Assembly: GCA_023412715.1 (NCBI GenBank)
Contig: JAEZCC010000041.1
Location: 1-47,735 of the forward strand
DNA: 47,735 nucleotides
DNA from: Bacillota bacterium
GTDB lineage: Bacteria > Bacillota > Clostridia > Oscillospirales > Acutalibacteraceae
Reading direction: 5' to 3'
In this document: positions 25,190-34,296 of the stretch, one piece after another
Layout of the letters: the number at the start of each line of letters is the position of its first letter
How positions within the stretch are numbered: position 1 is the first letter of the stretch
Translations under genes and position numbers: made by a program
The notes under the pieces: generated by a model
What the model saw: only the letters and a program-made list of their open reading frames with translations
What the model was told of the DNA's origin: nothing
The model's database searches: none

Positions 25190-25540
25190 TTATTTCTCGG
25201 GAGGAATCAGGCCCGCGCCCATCGGGCGCCCGCCCAGCAGATGGAAGTGCAGGTGCGGGACGGTCTGCCCCGCGTCCGGCCCGACGTTGCTGATGACGCG
25301 GAAGCCGGAATCGAGGTGGTTTTCCGCCGCAAGCTTTGCAATCACTTCAAAGATATGCGCCACGACCGCGCTGTTTTCCGGCGTGACGGCCGCCGCGGAG
25401 GAAATGTGCCGCTTCGGGACGACGAGGATATGCACCGGCGCGGCCGGATTGATGTCGTAAAACGCAAGGAGCGTGTCGTCCTCGTACGCTTTTTTGCTGG
25501 GAATCTCGCCATTGATGATTTTGCAGAACAGGCAGTCCAT
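25190..25540 (-). CDS. HIT-family nucleotide hydrolase
   Basis: 116 residues from the ATG at 25540, fixed by AGGAGG eight bases before it. The histidine triad HLHFHLLGG is present near residue 98, and MDCLFCKIINGEIPSKK is the normal HINT-type opening with its CxxC. Members cleave AMP-lysine or AMP-X compounds. It is 40 bases downstream of alaS; since HINT proteins can hydrolyse aminoacyl-adenylates, the location may not be chance. Confidence 0.92.
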   Translation of the reverse strand: MDCLFCKIINGEIPSKKAYEDDTLLAFYDINPAAPVHILVVPKRHISSAAAVTPENSAVVAHIFEVIAKLAAENHLDSGFRVISNVGPDAGQTVPHLHFHLLGGRPMGAGLIPPEK

Positions 25541-25580
25541 ACGGAGATCCTCCTTTTCTTGCCACGCAACCATTATAATC

Positions 25581-28220
25581 TTATTTCAGAAAACCGGCAA
25601 CGATTTTTTGCACGGAAGCGAGCGCCTCGCTCAATTTGGAAGCGTCCTTCGCGCCGGCCATGGCGCTGTCCGGGCGGCCGCCGCCGCTGCCGCCGGCGAT
25701 TGCCGCGACCTCGCGGACGATTCTGCCCGCGTGCGCGCCCTTTGCCTGCGCGCCTTTGCCCGCGCAGGCGGCGATGGAAACCTTGCCGCCCGTCACCGCG
25801 CCCAGCACGGCGACGCAGTCCTGCGAATGCTCGAGCACCCGGTCGCACATCACGCGCAGAGCGGCGGACTCCGACCCGTCGAACCGGCCCGTGACAACCT
25901 TGACGCCGTTTATCTCTTCGGCCGCGTCAAACAGCGCCTCGACGCGCACCGCCGCAAGCTTTGAGGTCATCGACTCCAACTCGCGGTCCTTTTCCTTCAG
26001 TTCGGCGGCCAGCTGCTCCGCGCGGCGGACAAGCTCGCCGCGGCCGTTGGTTTTCAGCGCGGCGGCGGCCCCCTCCAGCTCCGCGAGCACGCCGTCCAGC
26101 AGCTCCAGCACGTTCGTCCCCGTGACCGCCTCGATGCGGCGCACGCCCGCGGCGACGGAACTCTCGGAGACAATCCTGAACAGGCCGATCTGCGCGGTGT
26201 TGCCCACGTGCGTGCCGCCGCAGAACTCCTTCGAGAAATCGCCGGCGGAAACCACGCGGACGATTTTGCCGTATTTTTCGCCGAACAGCGCCATGGCCCC
26301 GAGCTTTTTCGCCTCGTCGAGCGGCATCTCGCGGTACACGACCGGAAGCCCGCGCAGAATCACGTCATTGACGGTCTGCTCAACCTTCCGCAGTTCCTCT
26401 TTTGTCAGCGCGGCAAAATGCGTGAAGTCGAAGCGGACTCGCTTTTCGTCGACAAGCTGGCCCGCCTGCTCGACATGCGTGCCGAGAACCTGCCGCAAAG
26501 CCGCCTGCAAAAGGTGCGCGGAGGTGTGGTTGCGCATGACGGCGAGGCGGCGCTGCGCGTCGACCAGCGCCTGCACCTGCCCGCCCACGCGGACCGTGCC
26601 CGCCGTGACCTGCGCGTGGTGCAGGAAATTCTTCGCGCGATTTTTCGTGGTATCCGTGACGGTCAGCACGGCGCCGTCGGATTCCAGCGTTCCGGTGTCG
26701 CCCACCTGCCCGCCGCTCTGCGCGTAAAACACGGTGCGGTCGAGCACCACGGCGACCTCGTCACCCGCCGTCGCGGACTCCACCCGCTCGCCGTCTTTCA
26801 GGATGGCCAGCACCTTGGCGGAGCAGCCCATGGCGTCGTACCCGAGGAACGGCGTTTCCGGCAAGCCTTCGAGCACGGATTTTTCGCCCTCCCACGCGTC
26901 GGCGCCCGCGTTTTTGCGGGCCGCGCGCGCGCGTTCCCGCTGTTCGCCCATCAGGCGGTCGAACTCGTCCGTGTCGACGGTCAGCCCGCGCTCCGCGACA
27001 ATCTCTTTTGTGAGGTCGATTGGGAAGCCGTAGGTGTCGCTCAGGCGGAACGCATTCGCGCCGGAGAAAACCTTCGAACCGGCGGCCGCCGCCGCATCGA
27101 CGTCGCTCGTGAGCAGCTGCATGCCCTGATCGATGGTGCGCGCGAAGCTCTCTTCCTCCACGCGGATCAGCTTGGTGATCATGTCGCGCTTTTCGGCAAG
27201 CTCCGGGTAAGCGCTCTGATTTTCATGGATGACGGTATCGGCAACCTGATACAGGAACGCGTCGTGCATACCGAGCAGGCGCCCGTGGCGCGCGGCGCGG
27301 CGCAGCAGCCGGCGCAGAACGTACCCGCGGCCCTCGTTCGAGGGCATGACGCCGTCGCCTATCATGAACGTGGCGCTGCGGATGTGGTCGGTAATGACGC
27401 GCAGCGAAATATCGTTCTTCTCGTTCCCGCCGTATTTCACGCCGGAAAGCTTGATGACATGCTTCATGATGTTCTGCACGGTGTCGACCAGAAACAGGTT
27501 GTCGACCCCCTGCATGATGCAGGCAAGGCGCTCGAGGCCCATGCCGGTGTCGATGTTCGGGTGATCCATCGGCGGGTAATGGCCCTTGCCGTCGGAGTTG
27601 AACTGCGAAAACACGACGTTCCAGAATTCCACATAGCGGTCGCAGTCGCACCCGACGCCGCAGGTCGGCTTGCCGCAGCCGTACTTCTCCCCGCGGTCGA
27701 AATAGATCTCGGAGCAGGGGCCGCACGGGCCGGAACCGTGCTCCCAGAAGTTGTCTTCCTTGCCCAGGCGCACAATGCGCTCCGGCGCGACGCCGACCTC
27801 TTTTGTCCAGATGTCGAACGCCTCGTCGTCGTCCTGGTAAATGGTGACCCAGAGCTTGTCCACGGGAAGCTCGAGCACCTTGGTGCAGAACTCCCACGCC
27901 CAGGCCGTGGCCTCATGCTTGAAATAATCGCCGAACGAGAAGTTGCCCATCATCTCGAAAAACGTGCCGTGCCGCGCGGTGATGCCCACGCGGTCGATGT
28001 CCGGCGTGCGGATGCACTTCTGGCACGTCGTCACGCGCTTGCGCGGCGGCGTCACCTCGCCGGTGAAGTACTTCTTCATCGGCGCCATGCCGGAGTTGAT
28101 GAGCAGCAGGCTGTTGTCGTCCTTCGGGATGAGCGAAAAGCTCGGCAGCCGCAGATGGCCCTTCGACTCGAAAAAAGACAAATACATTTCGCGCAGCTCG
28201 TTAAGTCCCGTCCATTTCAT
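25581..28220 (-). CDS. alaS: Alanyl-tRNA synthetase
   Basis: 879 residues from the ATG at 28220. Class II core motifs: RHGTFFEMMGNFSFGDYFK and the GMGLERLA motif 3. The editing domain has HTSAH and a CGGTHV block for zinc and mischarged-tRNA hydrolysis. The C-terminal C-Ala/DHHA1 domain ends with GGSGGGRPDSAMAGAKDASK. It charges tRNA-Ala and clears Ser/Gly errors. A T-box leader precedes it, so expression should rise when uncharged tRNA-Ala accumulates. Confidence 0.96.
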   Translation of the reverse strand: MKWTGLNELREMYLSFFESKGHLRLPSFSLIPKDDNSLLLINSGMAPMKKYFTGEVTPPRKRVTTCQKCIRTPDIDRVGITARHGTFFEMMGNFSFGDYFKHEATAWAWEFCTKVLELPVDKLWVTIYQDDDEAFDIWTKEVGVAPERIVRLGKEDNFWEHGSGPCGPCSEIYFDRGEKYGCGKPTCGVGCDCDRYVEFWNVVFSQFNSDGKGHYPPMDHPNIDTGMGLERLACIMQGVDNLFLVDTVQNIMKHVIKLSGVKYGGNEKNDISLRVITDHIRSATFMIGDGVMPSNEGRGYVLRRLLRRAARHGRLLGMHDAFLYQVADTVIHENQSAYPELAEKRDMITKLIRVEEESFARTIDQGMQLLTSDVDAAAAAGSKVFSGANAFRLSDTYGFPIDLTKEIVAERGLTVDTDEFDRLMGEQRERARAARKNAGADAWEGEKSVLEGLPETPFLGYDAMGCSAKVLAILKDGERVESATAGDEVAVVLDRTVFYAQSGGQVGDTGTLESDGAVLTVTDTTKNRAKNFLHHAQVTAGTVRVGGQVQALVDAQRRLAVMRNHTSAHLLQAALRQVLGTHVEQAGQLVDEKRVRFDFTHFAALTKEELRKVEQTVNDVILRGLPVVYREMPLDEAKKLGAMALFGEKYGKIVRVVSAGDFSKEFCGGTHVGNTAQIGLFRIVSESSVAAGVRRIEAVTGTNVLELLDGVLAELEGAAAALKTNGRGELVRRAEQLAAELKEKDRELESMTSKLAAVRVEALFDAAEEINGVKVVTGRFDGSESAALRVMCDRVLEHSQDCVAVLGAVTGGKVSIAACAGKGAQAKGAHAGRIVREVAAIAGGSGGGRPDSAMAGAKDASKLSEALASVQKIVAGFLK

Positions 28221-28437
28221 TTCCGTTTCTACCCCATTCCGCCTTTTACGGCAAAGAATCTTCAAAAATATATCTGAATCCGGCATCCCCAAAAGCGTTC
28301 CGCCGGAGTTCCCGCTTGCTTATACCGGGCCGGCCGTCCCTCCTGCGGGAGACGCCTCCGACTCTCCCGCCGAAATCAGTCCTTCCATTTCCTCCGCGCT
28401 GAGCGGCGGGGGTGCATGCGGACGCAGCCCGCCCGCA

Positions 28438-28690
28438 AAAAAATAGGGGTCTCCCGCCCGCATGGGACGGAAAACCCGTGGTACCACCCAAATTGCGCCG
28501 TTCCGGCGCCGCTCGAATTTCTTTAACGCAGAAAAGGCGCCGCGCTTACGTCGCGCGGGGCTCGGGGCCGGCCGGAACGCTGCAAACCCGCGGGAATCCT
28601 TTCAGCCGTGGAATTCCCTCTCTGCCGCGGGGCGAACGCGTCCTTCTGCCCGTCAATGCCTGTCACAATATTCCGTTCAAATACTGTTTC
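28438..28690 (-). promoter_or_regulatory. T-box riboswitch of alaS
   Basis: The conserved T-box GGGTGGTACCACG lies at 28477-28489 (minus strand). It is followed by a terminator whose arms GGGT-TT-CCGTCCC and GGGCGGGAGACCC (28447-28477) precede CTATTTTTTT. Stem I is visible upstream: CCCGCGG pairs with CCGCGGG and GGGAAT with ATTCCC, with AGAGAG and GGCTGAAAGG between. The lower interior loop contains TTTGCAG; GCA would be an alanine specifier, a tentative reading. About 215 bases separate the terminator from the alaS start. Confidence 0.88.
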
Positions 28691-28719
28691 AGTATAGATC
28701 GGCTGCGAAAAAAAGTCAA
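28691..28719 (-). promoter_or_regulatory. Promoter of the alaS T-box leader
   Basis: TTGACT (28714-28719) and TATACT (28691-28696) are exactly 17 bases apart on the minus strand, with a T-rich spacer. Confidence 0.85.
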
Positions 28720-28868
28720 CCGGCACAGCCGGTTTCGGCCCGCCATTTTGTTCAATGTAAAAATCATACCGATTTTGGCGGGACGGTCCGGCGACACTCC
28801 CGCCGGCAAAAACAGGCGGGAACGTTCCCCGGCTCCCGCGCCGGCCGCAGCCCGGAATTTTCACGCCG

Positions 28869-30473
28869 CTAATCCACGAGGCCGAGGCCGTAGAGCCCAT
28901 CCGCGAGGTCGCGGAACGCGGGTCCGCAGGTCGTGCCGCCACCGCTGCCGCCCTCCGCGAAGACGACGACGGCGTATCTGGGGTTCTCGTACGGATAAAA
29001 GCCCGCAAACCACGACTCGTCCATCTCCTCGCCGCCGACATAACGGCCGGTCTGGGCCGTCGCGGTTTTCGCGCCCGCCTCCAGAAAAAGCGGCTTGCCC
29101 TTTTTGCTGGTCCCGCCGTCGATGGAAGCCTTCATGAACTGGCGCAGCAGTTCGGCCGTCTTGCCCGTCATCACCTGTTTGCCCTCCGGCTGCTCCGCCC
29201 TCTGGGTGATCTGCAGCTTTTCATTGACAAGCCCTTCGTACAGGCTCGGCTGCGTAAAGCATCCGCCGGAAGCTATGGCGTTGACCATGGCGGCGATCTG
29301 CAGCGGGTTCGCCGTCAGGTTCCCCTGCCCGAAAGAAAAATTGGCCAGCGCGCGCGGAACAGCCAGCTCTTTTGCCGTCGGCAGCACGCCCGCGTCGGAA
29401 GAAAGCCCCGAAGCCAGGGCAAACGACCGGCCAAACCCCAGCTTCTGCGCCATTTCAACAAAATCCGCGGGAGGGATCTTCTGCATCAGGTTGACAAAAT
29501 AGGTGTTGCAGGAATTCGCGATGGCCTCCTTCATGGTCTCGGTCCCATGGCTCTCCGAATTGAAGCAGTGGAACGCGTTGCCGTCCACCATGATGGAGCC
29601 GGTGCAGGTGTACGTCTCCTGCGGGGAGATGCCGTCCTCCAGGGCCGCGGCGGCCGCCACCAGCTTGAAGACCGAGCCGACGCTGTAAGAAGAAAGCGCG
29701 CGGTTCACCAGCGGGGAATCCTTGCTGTCGAGCACCGAGGCGACGTCGTCGGGGGAATAAGCCGGCCGGCTGACGACGGCGCGGAGCTTGCAGGAGGGGA
29801 CCTCGACGACGACGACCGCCCCTTTTTTGATGTATTTGTTCGCCGCGTCTTCCGCAAGGGCCTGCACGCGCCGATCCAGCGTGAGGACGACGCCGCTTTT
29901 CTGAAGATAGGAGGTGTCCTCGACCGTTTTCTGCCCGCCGGAAAGGACCCGGTTCATGGCGTCCACCGGGTAGGAAACGGAGATCTTCCCCTGGTTCCGG
30001 GTCAGCTGGCTGTTGAAGGCTTTTTCCGCGCCGGCCGCGCCCGCGCCGGAGCCGTTCAGGTACCCTAGGATATGGACAGCGGACTGGGAGGCGGAATACC
30101 GCGAGGAGACGGTAAAGACATCGGCGTCCGGCAGAGAGATCTCCCACGGCAGGCGGAGGGCGAACGGCTTGCCCGTCGTCAGCATGGGGTAAATGGTCTG
30201 CATTTTGGCCGCGGGAAAAATCTTGTTCAGCTCCGCCGAAACCTCGACGCTCGGAACGATGGAGGCGACATACTCCCGCCCGTTTCCGGTCAAGGCGTTC
30301 AGGTGGCAGTCGTAGATAGTCCCCCGCGTGGAAAACACATTGACCTTGTAGGTCTGCTGCTGCACCGCGGCCTGGGCCAGCTCCGTCCCGCTGGAAAGAT
30401 GGTAGACGCTGAGAATGGAAAAGTAAAGCCCGACAATCAGGACCGCGAACAGGACCACCGTCCTTTTCTGCAT
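28869..30473 (-). CDS. Class B penicillin-binding protein (transpeptidase)
   Basis: 534 residues. One membrane anchor (about 7-25) is followed by the PBP dimerisation segment with STRGTIYDCHLN (48-59). The transpeptidase domain has SVFK with nucleophile Ser267, and SCN at 321-323. The third motif reads KTA (469-471) in GAKTATAQTGRY, where KTG is usual. It should crosslink peptidoglycan outside the membrane. It is smaller than FtsI or SpoVD and lacks PASTA repeats, so it resembles the PbpA/PBP2-like sporulation or elongation group. It is transcribed alone or with the U32 gene 42 bases upstream. Confidence 0.88.
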   Translation of the reverse strand: MQKRTVVLFAVLIVGLYFSILSVYHLSSGTELAQAAVQQQTYKVNVFSTRGTIYDCHLNALTGNGREYVASIVPSVEVSAELNKIFPAAKMQTIYPMLTTGKPFALRLPWEISLPDADVFTVSSRYSASQSAVHILGYLNGSGAGAAGAEKAFNSQLTRNQGKISVSYPVDAMNRVLSGGQKTVEDTSYLQKSGVVLTLDRRVQALAEDAANKYIKKGAVVVVEVPSCKLRAVVSRPAYSPDDVASVLDSKDSPLVNRALSSYSVGSVFKLVAAAAALEDGISPQETYTCTGSIMVDGNAFHCFNSESHGTETMKEAIANSCNTYFVNLMQKIPPADFVEMAQKLGFGRSFALASGLSSDAGVLPTAKELAVPRALANFSFGQGNLTANPLQIAAMVNAIASGGCFTQPSLYEGLVNEKLQITQRAEQPEGKQVMTGKTAELLRQFMKASIDGGTSKKGKPLFLEAGAKTATAQTGRYVGGEEMDESWFAGFYPYENPRYAVVVFAEGGSGGGTTCGPAFRDLADGLYGLGLVD

Positions 30474-30515
30474 AAAGAATCCCCCCGCTGGCTAGCATTG
30501 CCATGCGGGAGGATT

Positions 30516-31754
30516 TTAAACATCCGAAGTCCGCCTGCGGAAAATCGCGCCCTGCGGGATCGGGCGCCCCACCGGGAGCAGCACCGTCATCTGCGCGTGA
30601 TTGGCCGATTCGACCGGCACGCCGTCCCCGTCCGTAATGCCGTCCAGCTTCAGCCGGTACGGCGGCCGGCCCGGCTCCAGCACCTCCGCCTCGTCGCCGC
30701 AGAAAAAGCGGTTGCGCTGCGAGAGCACGGCGAGGCCGTCCCGCATGCCGCAGCAGACGGCAATCTGCTCCCATCCGCGCACATAGCCGCCGTCGGCGTA
30801 GACCTGCCCCGGCTCGCCGCCGAAATAGAAGCCCGCGGAGTATTCCCGGTGGCTGATTTTTTCCGGCTCCCGCATAATCCACTCCGGCAGGGGAATTCCA
30901 GGGCAGCGGGCGCACTCGTCCAGCGCCCACCGGTACGCGTTCGTCGCGACGGCCGTGTAATAGGCGGATTTCGCGCGCCCCTCGATTTTGAAGCTGCCGA
31001 CGCCCGCGTTCACAAGCTCCGGCACATGCCCAATCATGCAGAGATCCTTCGAATTGAGAAGGTAGGATCCGCCGTCGTCCTCAAAGACGGGCATGTAGCG
31101 GCCCGGACGCGTCTCTTCCACGAGGGCGTACTTCCAGCGGCACGGCTGCGCGCAGTTCCCGCGGTTCGCGTCGCGCCCCGTGAAATAATTGGAGAGCAGG
31201 CACCGCCCGGAAAAGGACACGCACATCGCTCCGTGGACGAACGCTTCCAGCTCCAGCCCCTCCGGCGTTTTGGCGCGTATCTCCGCAATTTCTTCCAGCG
31301 TCAGCTCGCGCGCGAGCACCACCCGTTTCGCGCCGAGCTCGTAAAACGCGCGCGCCGCGGCGAAGTTGGCGACGCCCGCCTGCGTGGAAATGTGGATCTC
31401 CACCCCCGGCGCATATTTCTGCGCCGTGCGCATCACGCCGAAATCCGTGAGAATCAGCCCGTCGACCCCCGCCTGTCCGGCCTGTTCCAGAAACGCGGGA
31501 AGGCGCGAACACTCTTCGTTGTGCACCACCGTGTTGCAGGTCAGGTAAACGCGGACCCCACGCGCGTGCGCGTAGCCGACCGCGTCCGCAAGCTCTTCCG
31601 GCGTAAAATTCGGGGACGAGCCGCGCATGCCGAACGCCTTCCCCGCAAGGTAGACCGCGTCGGCCCCGAAACGCACGGCGGCCTCCAGCCTTTCCCGGTC
31701 GCCCGCCGGCGAAAGCAGTTCCGGCAGGGACGCCTCCCCACAGGGCTTCATCAC
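30516..31754 (-). CDS. Peptidase U32 family protein, TrhP/RlhA-like
   Basis: 412 residues. The U32 signature is intact: LEAFVHGAMCVSFSGRCLLS, followed by the Cys pair in RGNCAQPC and the conserved SKDLCMIGHVPELVNAGV block. Despite the name, well-studied relatives (TrhP, RlhA) take part in hydroxylating tRNA or 23S rRNA and carry an Fe-S cluster on such Cys. A similar RNA-modification role is the best inference. It overlaps the end of mltG by four bases. Confidence 0.85.
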   Translation of the reverse strand: MMKPCGEASLPELLSPAGDRERLEAAVRFGADAVYLAGKAFGMRGSSPNFTPEELADAVGYAHARGVRVYLTCNTVVHNEECSRLPAFLEQAGQAGVDGLILTDFGVMRTAQKYAPGVEIHISTQAGVANFAAARAFYELGAKRVVLARELTLEEIAEIRAKTPEGLELEAFVHGAMCVSFSGRCLLSNYFTGRDANRGNCAQPCRWKYALVEETRPGRYMPVFEDDGGSYLLNSKDLCMIGHVPELVNAGVGSFKIEGRAKSAYYTAVATNAYRWALDECARCPGIPLPEWIMREPEKISHREYSAGFYFGGEPGQVYADGGYVRGWEQIAVCCGMRDGLAVLSQRNRFFCGDEAEVLEPGRPPYRLKLDGITDGDGVPVESANHAQMTVLLPVGRPIPQGAIFRRRTSDV

Positions 31755-33019
31755 CGCAGCCCCGCTTTTTTGAGGTTCGCCTGGTGCTGCGCAGCCGTCG
31801 AGGCGTAGTAGGCCTTGCCGTTTTTGTCGTGACAGAAGTAATAGTAAGAGGTCGAGGCTGGGTTCAGCGCGGCGTCAATCGCCTCAGCGCCGGGGCTGCA
31901 GATCGGCCCGGGCGGCAGGCCTTCGACGGTGTAGGTATCGTAGCGGCTCTTGTAGGTGCCGCGGATGTTGGCGGGCACGAGCGCCTGCGTGCGGTACGGG
32001 TAATAGGTGGTCGGGTCGGAGTCCAGATGATGCAGCTCGCTTTTCTTGCTCGCAAGGCGGTTGTGGAACACGGACGACACCTTGTACATATCGTCCTTGT
32101 CGGCCGCCTCAGACTGGATCATGGAGGCCAGTGTAAGAAGCTGGTCGGCCGTCATCCCCTCTTCCGAGGCTTTGTCGCGGATCTGCTTGGTCAGCTTGCT
32201 GTTGCAGTTGCTGATCATCTTCTGGATCGCCTGCTCGGGCTTTTCATTCTTGAAGAACTCATAGGTGTCGGGGAAAAGATAGCCTTCCAGCCGATAGTAC
32301 CGCTCGGAAGAATTCTGAATGTCCTGCAGCATGGAAAAGCTGTCGTCCAGCTGCGTGCCGTTCATTACGGCAATCGCTTCCTTTGCGGTGCAGACGCCGT
32401 TTTTCTCCAGCTTGTCGGCAATCTCAAGCGCGTTCACGCCTTCCGGGAACGTAAGCTTCACGGTGTCCACGCGGTTTTCGGTAGACTGGATGGAATTGAT
32501 CAGCGCAAGGTAGTCCATCCCCGTGGTGATCTGGTAGCTGCCGCCGTCGTATGTTTTGGGCGCCTTCGTCAGGTATGCGTAAAGCCTGAAAAAATCGACG
32601 TCGCGTATCACGCCGGAGCGGTAAAGGATCTGCGCGACCTGATCGGACGACGCGTTCTTCGGAATCTCCACCGTGGCGGAGACGTTCTGCCGGTTCGTCG
32701 CCAGCATGTCGTTGATGCCGGAAATGGCGTATTTCGCCAGCAGGACCGAAACCATAACGACCATGGAAAGCCACATCAGCCGGAAAAACTGCCTGTTCTT
32801 GCGGCTTTTTTCTTTGCTGCGCAGGCTGTGCGCAAGCTTCGCGCGCTGGTCGGCACGCGCGCCGGCCGGCGTTGCGGAGCGCCTCTGCGCCTCGGCGGGG
32901 TCGCTGTAGCTGCTGATTACGGTGTCGGGGTATTCTTCAGGCCCTTCCCCGCTGTCGGGGATGTGGACCTCGAAGTTCCCGGCGCGGCGCTGCCTGTCCG
33001 GCCGCTGCCCGTCGTTCAT
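31751..33019 (-). CDS. mltG: Endolytic murein transglycosylase MltG
   Basis: 422 residues. A ~75-residue acidic and basic cytoplasmic region precedes one membrane helix (MWLSMVVMVSVLLAKYAI), then the YceG domain. Landmarks: LEGYLFPDTYEF, the catalytic-glutamate region LASMIQSEAAD, VSSVFHNRL and the closing YDTYTVEGLPPGPICSPG. MltG cuts nascent glycan strands and so sets their length. It is followed by the overlapping U32 gene and preceded by the cyclo-ligase gene. Confidence 0.94.
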   Translation of the reverse strand: MNDGQRPDRQRRAGNFEVHIPDSGEGPEEYPDTVISSYSDPAEAQRRSATPAGARADQRAKLAHSLRSKEKSRKNRQFFRLMWLSMVVMVSVLLAKYAISGINDMLATNRQNVSATVEIPKNASSDQVAQILYRSGVIRDVDFFRLYAYLTKAPKTYDGGSYQITTGMDYLALINSIQSTENRVDTVKLTFPEGVNALEIADKLEKNGVCTAKEAIAVMNGTQLDDSFSMLQDIQNSSERYYRLEGYLFPDTYEFFKNEKPEQAIQKMISNCNSKLTKQIRDKASEEGMTADQLLTLASMIQSEAADKDDMYKVSSVFHNRLASKKSELHHLDSDPTTYYPYRTQALVPANIRGTYKSRYDTYTVEGLPPGPICSPGAEAIDAALNPASTSYYYFCHDKNGKAYYASTAAQHQANLKKAGLR

Positions 33020-33039
33020 CTGCGCTCACCTTCTGTTCT

Positions 33040-33612
33040 TCAGTGTCCGGCCGGGCGGCCCGAAACCCTGCGGATATATTTCTCCGTAACCAGGATGTCG
33101 ACCGGGCGGTCGTAGTAGCCGTGGGGAAGATTCCACCGGGTGCACCCGCTGTAGCAGATGCCGACCGTCACTCCCCTGAAATTCGCCAGAAAACGGTCGT
33201 AGTATCCTTTGCCGTACCCCAGCCTGTACCCCTGCGAGTCGAAGCTCAGCCCCGGCACAATGCAGAGCGCGCCGTCGCACGCGCGCACGGGCGGGCATTT
33301 CCCCGCAACCGGCTCCAGCACGCCGTAGCACCCGCGCTCCAGGTCGGCGGCGGAAGAGATCTCAAAGAACTCCATTTCCATCGTTTCCGGAAGGCAGCGC
33401 GGCACGGCCACGCGTTTTCCGTCGGCGGCCGCCTTTTCAATCAGGCGGAGGGTGTCCACCTCCAGCGGCTTGCTGACGTAGGTGTAAAGGATGGGCGCGC
33501 TGCGGTACTCTTTCAGCGACGCAAAGCGCTGGCTGATTTTTTCGTCCATGTCCGACTTGCGGGCCGGCTCCAGGCGTTCCCGGAACCGGCGGCTTTCCGC
33601 GCGAAGGTTCAT
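33040..33612 (-). CDS. 5-formyltetrahydrofolate cyclo-ligase
   Basis: 190 residues from the ATG at 33612 (GTGAGG just upstream); an ATG ten codons earlier overlaps the DJ-1 gene. The ATP-binding signature GYRLGYGKGYYDRFLAN is complete, with VPGLSFDSQ before it and the Lys/Arg-rich N-terminal helix (LRAESRRFRERLEP) expected. The enzyme returns 5-formyl-THF to the folate pool as 5,10-methenyl-THF using ATP. It lies amid genes that depend on one-carbon metabolism (thyX). Confidence 0.93.
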   Translation of the reverse strand: MNLRAESRRFRERLEPARKSDMDEKISQRFASLKEYRSAPILYTYVSKPLEVDTLRLIEKAAADGKRVAVPRCLPETMEMEFFEISSAADLERGCYGVLEPVAGKCPPVRACDGALCIVPGLSFDSQGYRLGYGKGYYDRFLANFRGVTVGICYSGCTRWNLPHGYYDRPVDILVTEKYIRRVSGRPAGH

Positions 33613-33632
33613 CTTGACCTCACGAATATTCT

Positions 33633-34172
33633 TTACATACATTGGATTTCTTTTTTAATTTCAAGCGATTTTTCTCTGCCCGAAAGCTCCTCTATGATTT
33701 TAAGTCCGAATTCGACCGCAACGCCGGCGCCGCGCGAGGTGATGATCTTCCCGCTGACGCAGACCGGATCCATGAGGACCTCGTCCGCCCCAAGCTCGTT
33801 TTCATACCCCGGGAAGCAGACGGCCTTGTGTCCCTTCAAAAGCCCGAAATGGCCCAGGATGGACGGCGCCGCGCAGATGGCGGCGATCCATTTTCCGTTC
33901 TGCGCGCAGTAGCTGAGGCACGCGCGCACCATGGGGGATTTTTCAAGGTTTTTTGTCCCGGGCATGCCGCCCGGCAGAATGGCCATTTCCATGTCGCCGA
34001 GAGAGATTTCGTTTTCCGTAATATCGGCGGCGACCTCGACGCGGTGCGCACCCGTCACGCGTCTGCCCCCGACGCCCACGGTCTGCACGGGCAGGCCCGC
34101 GCGCCTTAAAAGATCGACGGGGGCCAGCGCCTCCACCTCTTCAAATCCCTCCGCGAGAAACAGATAAATCAT
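33633..34172 (-). CDS. DJ-1/PfpI family protein
   Basis: 179 residues from the ATG at 34172, nine bases after AGGAGG. The nucleophile elbow with Cys is in IAAICAAPSILG near residue 99, and the Glu of the DJ-1 site is in FLAEGFEEVEA. The size and motifs match the ThiJ/YajL branch, linked in other bacteria to repair of damaged proteins or to glyoxalase-like activity. Function here is not certain. Confidence 0.88.
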   Translation of the reverse strand: MIYLFLAEGFEEVEALAPVDLLRRAGLPVQTVGVGGRRVTGAHRVEVAADITENEISLGDMEMAILPGGMPGTKNLEKSPMVRACLSYCAQNGKWIAAICAAPSILGHFGLLKGHKAVCFPGYENELGADEVLMDPVCVSGKIITSRGAGVAVEFGLKIIEELSGREKSLEIKKEIQCM

Positions 34173-34296
34173 CTTTACAAACCTCCTTGTCATGATGAAA
34201 GCCGCCCGCCGGGAGCTTCCCGATTCTCTCCCGCCGGACAAAGCCCGGATTTTTCACGATGCCGCATGGCGGGGCCTGGCCGCGGCGGCAAGCCGC

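Noticed and set aside
26208..28277. A 689-codon open frame on the plus strand opposite alaS
   Set aside because: Antisense shadow of a GC-rich gene; no domain and no translation signals.
28332..28463. Short frame from an ATG in the alaS T-box terminator, reading MRAGDPYFFAGGLRPHAPPP and continuing to a TAA
   Set aside because: No ribosome site at its ATG and it overlaps the terminator stem; an internal ATG does have GGAGG, but the 22-residue product has no support beyond that.
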